Source of the DNA: DATMNI01 sp035570275
Lineage (GTDB): Bacteria > Acidobacteriota > Terriglobia > Bryobacterales > Bryobacteraceae
Direction of reading: 5' to 3'
Assembly (NCBI GenBank): GCA_035570275.1
Contig: DATMNI010000217.1
Coordinates: 14,205-78,204 of the forward strand
DNA length: 64,000 nt
The notes beneath the pieces were generated by a model. It worked only from the letters and a program-made list of their open reading frames with translations, searched no databases and had not been told where the DNA came from. Below, piece by piece: positions 6,593-13,816 of the stretch (positions are counted from its first letter, which is position 1; each line of letters begins with the position of its first letter). A program made the translations under genes and the position numbers.

Positions 6593-7498
6593 TACGGGGC
6601 CGGCCGCGGCGATTGCGGCGAGCGCATCCAGAACTTCGCGGTAACCGGCCGGCGCTTCGCCGCCGAATCGCGCCTTCAATCCAACCTGTACGCTCCAATC
6701 CATTCTCCGTGCGGTGGCTTCCGCCATGATGGGCTCGATGCCCAGCCCACGCAGCGTCTCGGCGACTTCCTCCATCTCCCGCGCCCGGCGCTCTCCGTGC
6801 GCTACTACGCGCCCCACCATGTAATCGGCCAGCTCGTGCCAGGTGATGCCCGGGAAAGTTTCCGCCAGCGACGCGAAGACACGCCGCTCGGCGCCGTAGC
6901 GGCTGGCTCCCAGAACGCACTCGGTGATGAGCGCCTCCATCCCCTTGACCATGATGCTGCGGAACATCTTGGTGGCGGCCGCTACCCCGATTTCGCTCCC
7001 CACAACCTCCACGCGCATGCCGAAAGGCGCCAGCCGTTCCGCAAATTCGCCGGCCGCTTCGCCGCCCGCCAGCATGGGCACGCGGTGTCCATGCGGCGGA
7101 ACCGGCGCCATCACCGCGATCTCCACGAACCGCGCGCCGGTGGCCGTGATGGTTTGTGCAATCGACTGCTTCAGTGCCGGCGACACCGAATTGAGGTCCG
7201 CATAAAGGCGCCCGGTCCCTAGGTAAGGGGCGTTCTGCCCGGCGGCCAGCGCCGCCTGGTCGGAGGTGACCACGGATAAGATAATCTCGCTGGAACGGAT
7301 CAATTCCTCGTTCGTGTCCGCCAGCCGTGTCTCCGCTTCCGCGGCGCGGCGTCGAATCTTTTCACCAGACCCCGGAGTGCGGACATTGATGTCGTAGGCG
7401 GTGAGCCCCACGATGCCGGCCTGCCGCAGCCCTTTGGCGATGTGAAAGCCGGCTTCGCCAAAGCCGACGAAGCCGATAGATGGGCCGTTTTCCGTCAT
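6575..7498 (-). CDS. NAD(P)-dependent 2-hydroxyacid/6-phosphogluconate dehydrogenase-like protein with DUF1932
   Basis: The 307-aa protein has an N-terminal Rossmann fold (IGFVGFGEAGFHIAKGL, residues 7-23) like that of beta-hydroxyacid dehydrogenases, and a helical C-terminal half of the DUF1932 type (KMFRSIMVKGMEALITE, ARRMDWSVQVGLKARFGG). It probably oxidises or reduces a hydroxy or keto acid with NAD(P) in the cytoplasm. Its ATG overlaps the stop of the DASS transporter gene (ATGA), so the two are translationally coupled and may handle the same substrate. The last residues and the stop codon are supplied by a REP-like element. The exact substrate is unknown. Confidence 0.82.
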   Translation of the reverse strand: MTENGPSIGFVGFGEAGFHIAKGLRQAGIVGLTAYDINVRTPGSGEKIRRRAAEAETRLADTNEELIRSSEIILSVVTSDQAALAAGQNAPYLGTGRLYADLNSVSPALKQSIAQTITATGARFVEIAVMAPVPPHGHRVPMLAGGEAAGEFAERLAPFGMRVEVVGSEIGVAAATKMFRSIMVKGMEALITECVLGASRYGAERRVFASLAETFPGITWHELADYMVGRVVAHGERRAREMEEVAETLRGLGIEPIMAEATARRMDWSVQVGLKARFGGEAPAGYREVLDALAAIAAAGPVQSRDR

Positions 7499-8919
7499 AA
7501 TGCGCCAATCAACTTCCAATAACCGGTCGCGACCGCCAGCGTGATCAGGGCCATCACGGCGTAGGTATTGGCCAGCCGCACGCGATCTCCCGGACTGAAG
7601 GCCTGGCTGGCAGTGATGCCATCGCCCATCGCCACCCATATATTCTGGTAGGTCACCCAAAATGGCACCGAGGGAAGCAGCAGCGCCGCCGTCAGCACCA
7701 GCGGCGGAATGCCGGCGGCGGTGGTAGTGTCCACGATGGGAACAAAAAGAACCGCGATGGCGATGAATCCGCTGGGATCGAGGAAGCGCAGCGCGAACAT
7801 GGCGATCGCCACCGCAGCCAGCAGCACTACCGGGCTGAAACTCAACCTTTGGACCACAGGCACGAAGTAGCCGGCCAGCCAGTCGGTGATTTTGTACTCG
7901 GTCAGGACGTTTCCCAAGCCGAAAATGCCGCCCATGAACAGCAGCAGGGTCCACGACACTCCCCCGGCGATGTCGGAATCGCGAACAATGCCGGCCAGCG
8001 CAAAGACCGTCAGGCCGAGCATCCCGATGAAGAAGCTGGGAAGATGATGCCAGCGGTCCGTCGCCCAGAACACGATCGAACACGCCACCACCATCGCTGT
8101 GATCATCTCCGCCCGGCCCATGGAGCCCAACTCGCGCAGCTTGTCGCGGGCGAACTGCGGCGAGGCGGTCAGCGCCACCTCCGGCTTGAGCATCAGCGGA
8201 TTGATCAGGAGAATCAACGCGCATAACAGCAGCGTCGGCGGTTCGAGCACGCGCGCGTACGCCAGCCAGCTCAGCGGCAGGTGTTTCACCTGGAATAACG
8301 AATCGACCACCGGGCCGAACAGCGATCCATACAACAACCCGCAGCCCGGCACCACTGCCATTTCGACGGTAGTGAGCATGATCAGCGCCGAGCCCCTGCT
8401 GCGTGGGGGGAGCCCCAGCGACTGCACCAGCGCCCAGGCGATCGGCGCCATGATGGCGGTCCGCACCGTCATGGAAGGAATGCCTAGCGAGAGCAGGGCT
8501 CCGATGGCGAAGAACGCGCCCAGAATCCCCGGGTAGGTGGATGGAAACAGCGACAGAATGTGGAACGAGATGCGCTGCGCCAGACCGGTGTGCCTCATGG
8601 CGAAGCCGTAAAACAGCACCGCCAGCAGCACCCACCAGGATCCGCTGGAGAATCCGCTGAGCGCCAGCGAGGGCTTAATTCCGGCGCCAATCATCAGCGC
8701 CATCATCAGCACTGATGCGACGCCGTTATTCATCACCTGGGTGGCCCAGAGTATGACGGTCAGGCCCGTGATGGCGAGCGCGGCCTGCGCGGTTCGGGAG
8801 AGACCGTGCGGCGTGGGAATCAGGAAAATGACCGCGCCCACAGCGACCGCCAGGGCGAGCGCGAGCCATGGAATGCGGGCCTGCGCGGCTGTTACCGGCT
8901 GGGCGGTGGTTGTGGACAT
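7495..8919 (-). CDS. DASS/SLC13 family sodium:dicarboxylate symporter-like permease
   Basis: The 474-aa protein is an integral membrane transporter with about 11-12 transmembrane segments. Family features include the paired re-entrant and unwound regions, visible as SLGIPSMTVRTAIMAPIA and, in the second half, LLLFMGGIFGLGNVLTEYKITDW and PSVPFWVTYQNIWVAMG. DASS carriers import di- or tricarboxylates with sodium. In this locus the cargo could be an acid linked to the aromatic pathway, such as oxalomesaconate-like or C4 acids; this is inference. The ATG at 8919 is preceded by GGAGACC. The stop overlaps the next gene's start. Confidence 0.85.
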   Translation of the reverse strand: MSTTTAQPVTAAQARIPWLALALAVAVGAVIFLIPTPHGLSRTAQAALAITGLTVILWATQVMNNGVASVLMMALMIGAGIKPSLALSGFSSGSWWVLLAVLFYGFAMRHTGLAQRISFHILSLFPSTYPGILGAFFAIGALLSLGIPSMTVRTAIMAPIAWALVQSLGLPPRSRGSALIMLTTVEMAVVPGCGLLYGSLFGPVVDSLFQVKHLPLSWLAYARVLEPPTLLLCALILLINPLMLKPEVALTASPQFARDKLRELGSMGRAEMITAMVVACSIVFWATDRWHHLPSFFIGMLGLTVFALAGIVRDSDIAGGVSWTLLLFMGGIFGLGNVLTEYKITDWLAGYFVPVVQRLSFSPVVLLAAVAIAMFALRFLDPSGFIAIAVLFVPIVDTTTAAGIPPLVLTAALLLPSVPFWVTYQNIWVAMGDGITASQAFSPGDRVRLANTYAVMALITLAVATGYWKLIGAL

Positions 8920-8932
8920 ACGGTCTCCAAAA

Positions 8933-9015
8933 CCGCTCCCTTACGGTCGCGGCTCTGTTGGAGGCGTACGACATCATTCAGAGCCGCGACTTGTCACTCG
9001 ACCGTAAGGGAGCGG
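8933..9015. repeat. REPIN-like inverted pair of family A elements
   Basis: The left arm (8933-8957, CCGCTCCCTTACGGT followed by CGCGGCTCTG) is the reverse complement of the right arm (8979-9015) except that the right arm carries a 12-base insert, ACTTGTCACTCG. The arms flank a 21-base spacer. This is the layout of REP doublets. It fills the gap between the DASS transporter and SDR genes. Confidence 0.65.
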
Positions 9016-9023
9016 TGTTACCT

Positions 9024-9773
9024 TCAGTGCAAATACCCGCCGCCGTCGCAGATAATCGTCTGCCCGGTAATCAGCTCGGCGTCGTCGCCGGCCAGAAACG
9101 CGATCAGGCCGGCGAGATGTTCCGGCGTGACCCGCCGCTTGATGGCCTGGTTGTTCATTACCCGATTGAAGGCCTCTTCCTGCGAGTGCTCCATCGTGCC
9201 CGGCGTCGCCACCATCCCCGGCATCACGGCGTTCACGGTGATGCCCTCGTCGCCCATCTCCTTCGCCAGCACGCGAGTCATTCCCATCACCGCGCCCTTG
9301 CTGGCCACATACGCCATCTGGCCGGGATTGGCCAGGAAATACGTGCGCGAAGCCACCATGATCACGCGCGGCGCGGCGCTCTTCCTGATCAGCGGATACA
9401 TGGCCTTGGTCACCAGGAAGTAACCGATGTAATTGACCTGAACAAAGCGGTTCACTTCCTCTTTGGTGAGCGAGTGCCAGGGCTTGCGCCCGGTGAGGAT
9501 GCCAGCGTTATTCACCAGGATATCCACCCGGCCATGCCGCCCCTCAATCTCCTTGGCGGCGCGCGCGATTTGCTCCTCGTCCGTACAGTCGCAAAGCATC
9601 GAGTGTGCCTGTCCACCCGCGCCGTGAATCTCCCCGGTCACCTGCGCGGCGTCCTGCAAATCCAGGATTTCCACGGCCGCGCCTTCCCGCGCCAGCCGAT
9701 GGGCCACGGCCCTGCCCAGACCGGCGGCCGCACCCGTCACCACCGCCACACGTCCCTTCAATCCATCTGCCAT
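9024..9773 (-). CDS. Short-chain dehydrogenase/reductase
   Basis: The 249-aa protein is a classical SDR: cofactor motif TGAAAGLG (residues 13-20), NNAG at 88-91, catalytic Ser in VASRTYF (S142) and YVASK (Y155, K159). It uses NAD(P) to interconvert an alcohol and a ketone or aldehyde. It begins 14 bases after the dioxygenase gene ends, so a role on the ring-cleavage product or a precursor diol is likely. Oxidising the cyclic hemiacetal of the LigB product, as LigC does in sphingomonads, is one option, but LigC belongs to another family. A copy of the CATATCAGTTTGG sequence overlaps the start codon. Confidence 0.85.
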   Translation of the reverse strand: MADGLKGRVAVVTGAAAGLGRAVAHRLAREGAAVEILDLQDAAQVTGEIHGAGGQAHSMLCDCTDEEQIARAAKEIEGRHGRVDILVNNAGILTGRKPWHSLTKEEVNRFVQVNYIGYFLVTKAMYPLIRKSAAPRVIMVASRTYFLANPGQMAYVASKGAVMGMTRVLAKEMGDEGITVNAVMPGMVATPGTMEHSQEEAFNRVMNNQAIKRRVTPEHLAGLIAFLAGDDAELITGQTIICDGGGYLH

Positions 9774-9787
9774 ATCAGTTTGGTGCG

Positions 9788-10984
9788 TCAGTTATGTACA
9801 CTGACTCCTGCTGGCAGCACTCCTGCTTGCGCCGTTTCCTGCTTGCGCCGCCGCACCTCCGCCTGCACCACCACCAGGCACATCAGCGTGCCCAGGGGAT
9901 GCGCCCCAACCTCCACCAGGGGGTGGGATTTCAACGAGCGAAGCACGTCGATACTCTCGTCCTTCAAGGTTTCAAGCGCCTCCGATTCGCGTGGATTCAG
10001 GCCGTATTCCGCGGCCAGCGCCGGCGCGTTCTCAAACAGACGAAGCCGCAGGCCCTGATCGTGCCGAAGATCGTAGATCACCTTGTTGAGCCGATACGAC
10101 GAAGGGTCCGGATGCTTGTAGAACTGGAATCCGCCCGCATCCTTGAAATCGTATTCCGCCTGCGGCTCCGGCGTGGAAGGCGCGCCCTTCTTGTTGGGGA
10201 TGAAGCGCATCACCGCGTGGCCGTGGTGCCAGGTGGGCTGGTAGGTGAGCAACTCGCCGGGCTGATTCCCAATGGCACCGAACAACACCATCCAGGGCAG
10301 CATCTCCGTGTTGCCCACCTCATCCAGGCGCTCATTGGTCAGGTTGAGCAGCGCCTCATGATGGCCGCGCTCCATGTGAGCGATGGCCCACCAATCGAAG
10401 TCGAAAGCCGGCTGCGGATACTTCCATGTGCCGGGGTAGTGCGACATGCCGCCGCTGGCGATAATGGCGACGCGCTCGGGCCGGGATGCCACAATGTCCC
10501 GTATGGCGCGCCCGAGCGCGGCGCAGCGGCGTGCCGAGGGCAAGGGCGGCAGGTACGTGTTCACGAACAACGGGACCACCGGGATCTTGCGCCCTGCAAT
10601 CACCCATTCGTACACGGCAGCGAAGGAGTGGCCCAGCTCGGCGTCCTGCGAATAGGCCATATCGAATTCGGCGCGCACCAGGCGGTCCAGCAGATCCTCC
10701 GCGAGCGGCATGTGGATCGGCAAATTGTATTCGTGACCCGCGAACCTGGCCTTCGAGGTTTCGCCAGCCACAATCGCGAAGGTCGGCACCGACGACAGGA
10801 AAAAGGTTTCCAGGTGATCGCTGCCAATCACGATGGCGGCGTCCGGGCGGGCTTCCTCCAGCGAGTTGCCGAGTTCGCGCATAGCGGCGATGTCCGCATC
10901 CAGTTGCGCCGCGTCCTCGGTAGGCGGCCTGGTGAACAGTTGCGGCGCATGAACCGTCGCCATAGCTGTGACAATCTGTCCCAT
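9788..10984 (-). CDS. Class III extradiol dioxygenase, LigB-LigA fusion (protocatechuate/gallate dioxygenase type)
   Basis: The 398-aa protein fuses a LigB catalytic domain (about residues 1-270) to a LigA domain (about 295-375: LNKVIYDLRHDQGLRLRLF, YGLNPRESEALETLKD, GAHPLGTLMC). The presumed ferrous-iron ligands are H12 in ATVHAPQL, H57 in IGSDHLETF and a Glu near E227 in NTEMLPW. H182 in SGGMSHYPG is the expected acid-base His. In sphingomonad LigAB the two domains are separate proteins, while gallate dioxygenases (GalA, DesB) use this fused B-A order. It should open a catechol ring meta to a carboxylate, such as gallate or protocatechuate, with oxygen. GalB-like and hydrolase genes follow the same direction just upstream, supporting a full cleavage pathway. 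Confidence 0.87.
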   Translation of the reverse strand: MGQIVTAMATVHAPQLFTRPPTEDAAQLDADIAAMRELGNSLEEARPDAAIVIGSDHLETFFLSSVPTFAIVAGETSKARFAGHEYNLPIHMPLAEDLLDRLVRAEFDMAYSQDAELGHSFAAVYEWVIAGRKIPVVPLFVNTYLPPLPSARRCAALGRAIRDIVASRPERVAIIASGGMSHYPGTWKYPQPAFDFDWWAIAHMERGHHEALLNLTNERLDEVGNTEMLPWMVLFGAIGNQPGELLTYQPTWHHGHAVMRFIPNKKGAPSTPEPQAEYDFKDAGGFQFYKHPDPSSYRLNKVIYDLRHDQGLRLRLFENAPALAAEYGLNPRESEALETLKDESIDVLRSLKSHPLVEVGAHPLGTLMCLVVVQAEVRRRKQETAQAGVLPAGVSVHN

Positions 10985-11028
10985 GTTCTATCTCCCCGGC
11001 AGGCCGGGAGGCCTGCACCACTCCTCAC

Positions 11029-11751
11029 TCATGAAAACTCGCTTGACACCTGCGGATAGATCCGCTGGAAAGCCTCGGCGTATCTGATATCCTTGCGCCC
11101 CCCGTTCCGCACCGCCTGCGTTCCGCGGCGCCTGGCGAGGTCGGAATAATACTCCCAGAGATGTTCCTGCGCCTCCATCGACTCCATGGCCTGGCGCTTG
11201 ATCTCGTAAACCGGTGTGATGTCGAGCAGCACCTGCGGCTTGAACTCGCACTGTTCGGGCTGGTGCGGCTCGAAGATAAACACCGGCGGCGCGCCCAGCT
11301 TTTTGCCCTCGGCCGGATAGCCGGCAGCCTGGGCGTAGACCCGCGTGCGCAGCGTCAGGTTGGTGGCGTCCGGATGGTCGAAGTTGTAGGGGTCGGCGAG
11401 GGAGTGGGTCAGCACAAATTCCGGTTGGTGCTGGCGGAATTCGACCACCATTTCGTGAACGGTTTCGTCGGTGGGACGAATCGGGTAGTCTCCGGAATCG
11501 AAGAAACGGATCTCGGCGCCAAGGATGCCGGCGGCCTTCTCAGACTCCGCGCGCCGCGAGGTCTTGACACACTCCAGCGTCATGCCCGGCTGGCGCCAGA
11601 GGCGTTCAGACTCCCCCCGCTCACCGTAGGACAAGCACAGAATACGCACACGATAGCCGCGCTGGGCGTAGAGCGCGATGGCTCCGCCCGCGCGCCATAC
11701 GAAATCGGCCGCGTGGGCACTCACTACCAGAATGCTTTTGTTGGAATCCAT
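11029..11751 (-). CDS. galB: PIG-L-fold hydrolase, 4-oxalomesaconate hydratase (GalB) type
   Basis: The 240-aa protein has a PIG-L/LmbE fold with the modified metal motif SAHAADFVWRAGGAIAL (residues 11-27) instead of the usual AHPDDE. This AH-AD-FVWRAGG form is the signature of Pseudomonas GalB, a zinc hydratase turning 4-oxalomesaconate into 4-carboxy-4-hydroxy-2-oxoadipate. HPDATNLT and FEPHQPEQCEFKP supply further likely metal or substrate contacts. Its position directly between a DUF6282 hydrolase and a LigB-LigA dioxygenase fits the gallate/protocatechuate 4,5-cleavage route. The specific function is therefore fairly well supported, though related PIG-L deacetylases of sugars cannot be fully excluded. 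Confidence 0.8.
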   Translation of the reverse strand: MDSNKSILVVSAHAADFVWRAGGAIALYAQRGYRVRILCLSYGERGESERLWRQPGMTLECVKTSRRAESEKAAGILGAEIRFFDSGDYPIRPTDETVHEMVVEFRQHQPEFVLTHSLADPYNFDHPDATNLTLRTRVYAQAAGYPAEGKKLGAPPVFIFEPHQPEQCEFKPQVLLDITPVYEIKRQAMESMEAQEHLWEYYSDLARRRGTQAVRNGGRKDIRYAEAFQRIYPQVSSEFS

Positions 11752-11761
11752 CGAATCCAGT

Positions 11762-12685
11762 CTAGGCGATCAACTCACCCGTATTGGTTACGGACATTCG
11801 CCGAATCGCCTCCACCGAAAACCTGGCATCGAGCAGTTTCTGAGCGAACATGGCGAAACCATCGGACACCGGGGGATTGATGGTCTGTCCCAAATCGGTC
11901 GAGAGCACGCAACGCTCCGGGCCCACTTTGCGGATGCTGTCCAGCACAACCTCCCAGGGCGCCTTGCCAGTGTGCATGGTGGTGAAGCAGTGCTCGATGA
12001 AGGCTCCCATATCCGCCAGCTCCAATTGCTCCTGGCCGCTGAGGTTCTGGGAAGGAAACTCGGCATGCGTCACCAGGACTTTCCGCAGTTTCATCTCGCG
12101 CGCCGCCCGCACCAGCGGGAAGATCTCGTGTCGTCCCAGATGGCCGGTGGCGAGGATCATGTCGTGGCGGGCGATCAGCTCCAGACAACTGCGCGTGGCC
12201 TGATTGATACTGCCGTCGGCATCGATCACCGTGAGCGGCGGCGGGGCGATCCCGGTTGCGGCCAGTTCGCGTTGGATCTTGGCCCAGAACGGCAGCTTGG
12301 TGCTTGGCCCGTCAACGCGCCCGGCTGTTTCGTTGGCCGCGTCCACGGTGGGCATCCACACGACCTTCGCCCCGGAGCGGCCGGCAAGCTCCACAGCCAC
12401 CGGGTTAAGCCCGCCGATGCTGTGATTGAGCGTGAGAGCGCCGAAGGCCGCAATACCCGGAACGGCGCGGTTCACCACCTTGGCCCGCTCCGCCGTCGGG
12501 AAGTAGTGCGACTTCAAAACGAAGCCCTTCAACCCCCGACTCAGGAATTCCTCCGCCAAACCGACGTCGTCGATGCGTCTCTCGATTACGTCGGGGGCGA
12601 CATGCACCTGGAGGTCGTACGCACCTTGAATCGCCTCCCAAGCTGACTCCGTAAGGGACATGGCTGCAGCAACCTGAGTGCTCAT
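11762..12685 (-). CDS. DUF6282 family metal-dependent hydrolase (amidohydrolase-like)
   Basis: The protein has 307 aa from the ATG at 12685; a second in-frame Met at 12661 is also possible. The N-terminal DLQVHVAPDVIERR carries an HxxPD-like metal motif. LKSHYFPTAERA, ATGHLGRHEIFPL, VTHAEFPSQNLS and STDLGQTINPP provide the His and Asp expected in a TIM-barrel amidohydrolase. The family is uncharacterised to my knowledge. Being first in the run with GalB and the dioxygenase, it could act as a lactonase on 2-pyrone-4,6-dicarboxylate, the job of LigI in sphingomonads. That is inference from context. It ends 10 bases before the GalB start. Confidence 0.78.
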   Translation of the reverse strand: MSTQVAAAMSLTESAWEAIQGAYDLQVHVAPDVIERRIDDVGLAEEFLSRGLKGFVLKSHYFPTAERAKVVNRAVPGIAAFGALTLNHSIGGLNPVAVELAGRSGAKVVWMPTVDAANETAGRVDGPSTKLPFWAKIQRELAATGIAPPPLTVIDADGSINQATRSCLELIARHDMILATGHLGRHEIFPLVRAAREMKLRKVLVTHAEFPSQNLSGQEQLELADMGAFIEHCFTTMHTGKAPWEVVLDSIRKVGPERCVLSTDLGQTINPPVSDGFAMFAQKLLDARFSVEAIRRMSVTNTGELIA

Positions 12686-12696
12686 GGTAATTACGC

Positions 12697-12739
12697 AGTA
12701 TGACAGGCGATGTGTGCCTCGTCAAGGTCTGATGTATCA
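12697..12739 (-). promoter_or_regulatory. Promoter and operator of the ring-cleavage operon
   Basis: On the minus strand, TTGACG (12725-12720) and CATACT (12702-12697) are 17 bases apart. Four bases upstream of the -35 box lies TGATACATCA (plus strand TGATGTATCA, 12730-12739), a palindromic variant of the locus motif. The start codon at 12685 would be about five bases from the transcription start. Confidence 0.55.
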
Positions 12740-12790
12740 GAGTGCCGGGGCCGGGGGCCGGGGGCCAGGGGCCGGTTGGCGAGTTTCGCG

Positions 12791-13816
12791 CTATGGCGAA
12801 TCGGCGCCCAATGCCTTTCGGCGGCGGTATTCGGCCAAAGCACTCGCTGCCTCGGCGTCCCGGCCGCGGCGGCGGTACAGCAAGCCGAGAGAGTACAGGG
12901 GCTCGGCCAGTTTCACGTCCAGAGCGGCAGCAGTCTTATATTCCTCGATGGCCGCATCGTTCCGGGCTTCGTTCTGCCGGGCCTCGTTCTGCCGGGCTTC
13001 GTTCTGCCGGGCTTCGCTCTCTCGGGCTTCGTCCTCAAGAACACGAGCCAGATGGTAATGGGCCAGGGCGAACTTCGGATCGTATTTCAACGCTTCCCGC
13101 AGGTTTTCTTCGGCCCCGCCGTATTGCTGCAGACGCAACTGGAGGTAACCCAGGTTGTGCGGCGGCCATGGAGATGGCGCGGGGAGCTGGCGGTTGAGGG
13201 CGACCGCTTTGGCAAAAGCCGCCTGCGCTTCCTCGGTCAGGCCCATCATGTCATAGGAAAGTCCGAGGTTGTCGTAGCCGCGCACCGAAGCTGGGTCCAG
13301 GCTGGTCACCCTCTTAAGCTTCTCGACGGCGTCGTCATACAACCGCTGACCGTAGTCCAGCCTGGCGAGCCAGTACAGATAGATCGGCTGGTTGGCGTGA
13401 CGCTCGTTGAGGAGGGCGAGTTCCGTCCGCGAGGCCTTGACGTCCCCGAGATCGACCAGAGCCATGGCAAAGGTGAATCGGTCGCGATCGTCCAGTGGAC
13501 GCAAGCCGTCGGCGCGCCGGAAAGCCTGGACGGCCTGCTTCATTCGCCCGCTCAAAAACTCCAGGGCTCCGAGAAGAGCGCCCAGCGCGGCGGCACGATC
13601 CGGCAGCGCCTCGGAACCAGTGGCGCCCGCCGGAGTCTTTTCCAGCAGGATGGCTTCCAAACGGTCGAAGTCCTTTTGCGAAAATGCCGCGGTTACGGCC
13701 TGGCGCTCATCAGGCGTCAGCGGCGCATTCTGGATTCTCTCCAGTAGACGTCCACTGGTTTGCCCAAGCAGCGGAATCGCCGCCAGCAGCGCTACGCATA
13801 TCCTGCTCGCCCGCAT
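12791..13816 (-). CDS. Exported TPR-repeat protein with a pentapeptide tandem repeat
   Basis: The 341-aa protein has a signal peptide (MRASRICVALLAAIPLLGQ) and at least five tetratricopeptide repeats between residues 85 and 335, such as PIYLYWLARLDYGQRLYDDAVEKLKRV and FALAHYHLARVLEDEA. TPR arrays mediate protein-protein contacts; the partner is unknown. Between two repeats lies a charged EARQN pentapeptide repeated about four times, encoded by a 15-bp tandem repeat. Its ATG shares one base with the stop of the upstream TPR gene (TGATG), so the pair is co-translated. Confidence 0.8.
   Translation of the reverse strand: MRASRICVALLAAIPLLGQTSGRLLERIQNAPLTPDERQAVTAAFSQKDFDRLEAILLEKTPAGATGSEALPDRAAALGALLGALEFLSGRMKQAVQAFRRADGLRPLDDRDRFTFAMALVDLGDVKASRTELALLNERHANQPIYLYWLARLDYGQRLYDDAVEKLKRVTSLDPASVRGYDNLGLSYDMMGLTEEAQAAFAKAVALNRQLPAPSPWPPHNLGYLQLRLQQYGGAEENLREALKYDPKFALAHYHLARVLEDEARESEARQNEARQNEARQNEARNDAAIEEYKTAAALDVKLAEPLYSLGLLYRRRGRDAEAASALAEYRRRKALGADSP
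12971..13030. repeat. 15-bp tandem repeat, four units
   Basis: Four copies of GTTCTGCCGGGCTTC or close variants lie in frame within the TPR gene, encoding EARQN repeats. Changes in copy number would keep the frame. Confidence 0.8.

Noticed and set aside
9766..9775. TGCCATATCA at the SDR start as an operator
   Set aside because: It shares CATATCAGTTTGG with the site at 4190, but it overlaps a start codon inside an operon with no promoter, so I do not count it as a functional site.
12971..13030. Tandem repeat as a CRISPR array
   Set aside because: Units are contiguous with no spacers and lie in a coding frame.
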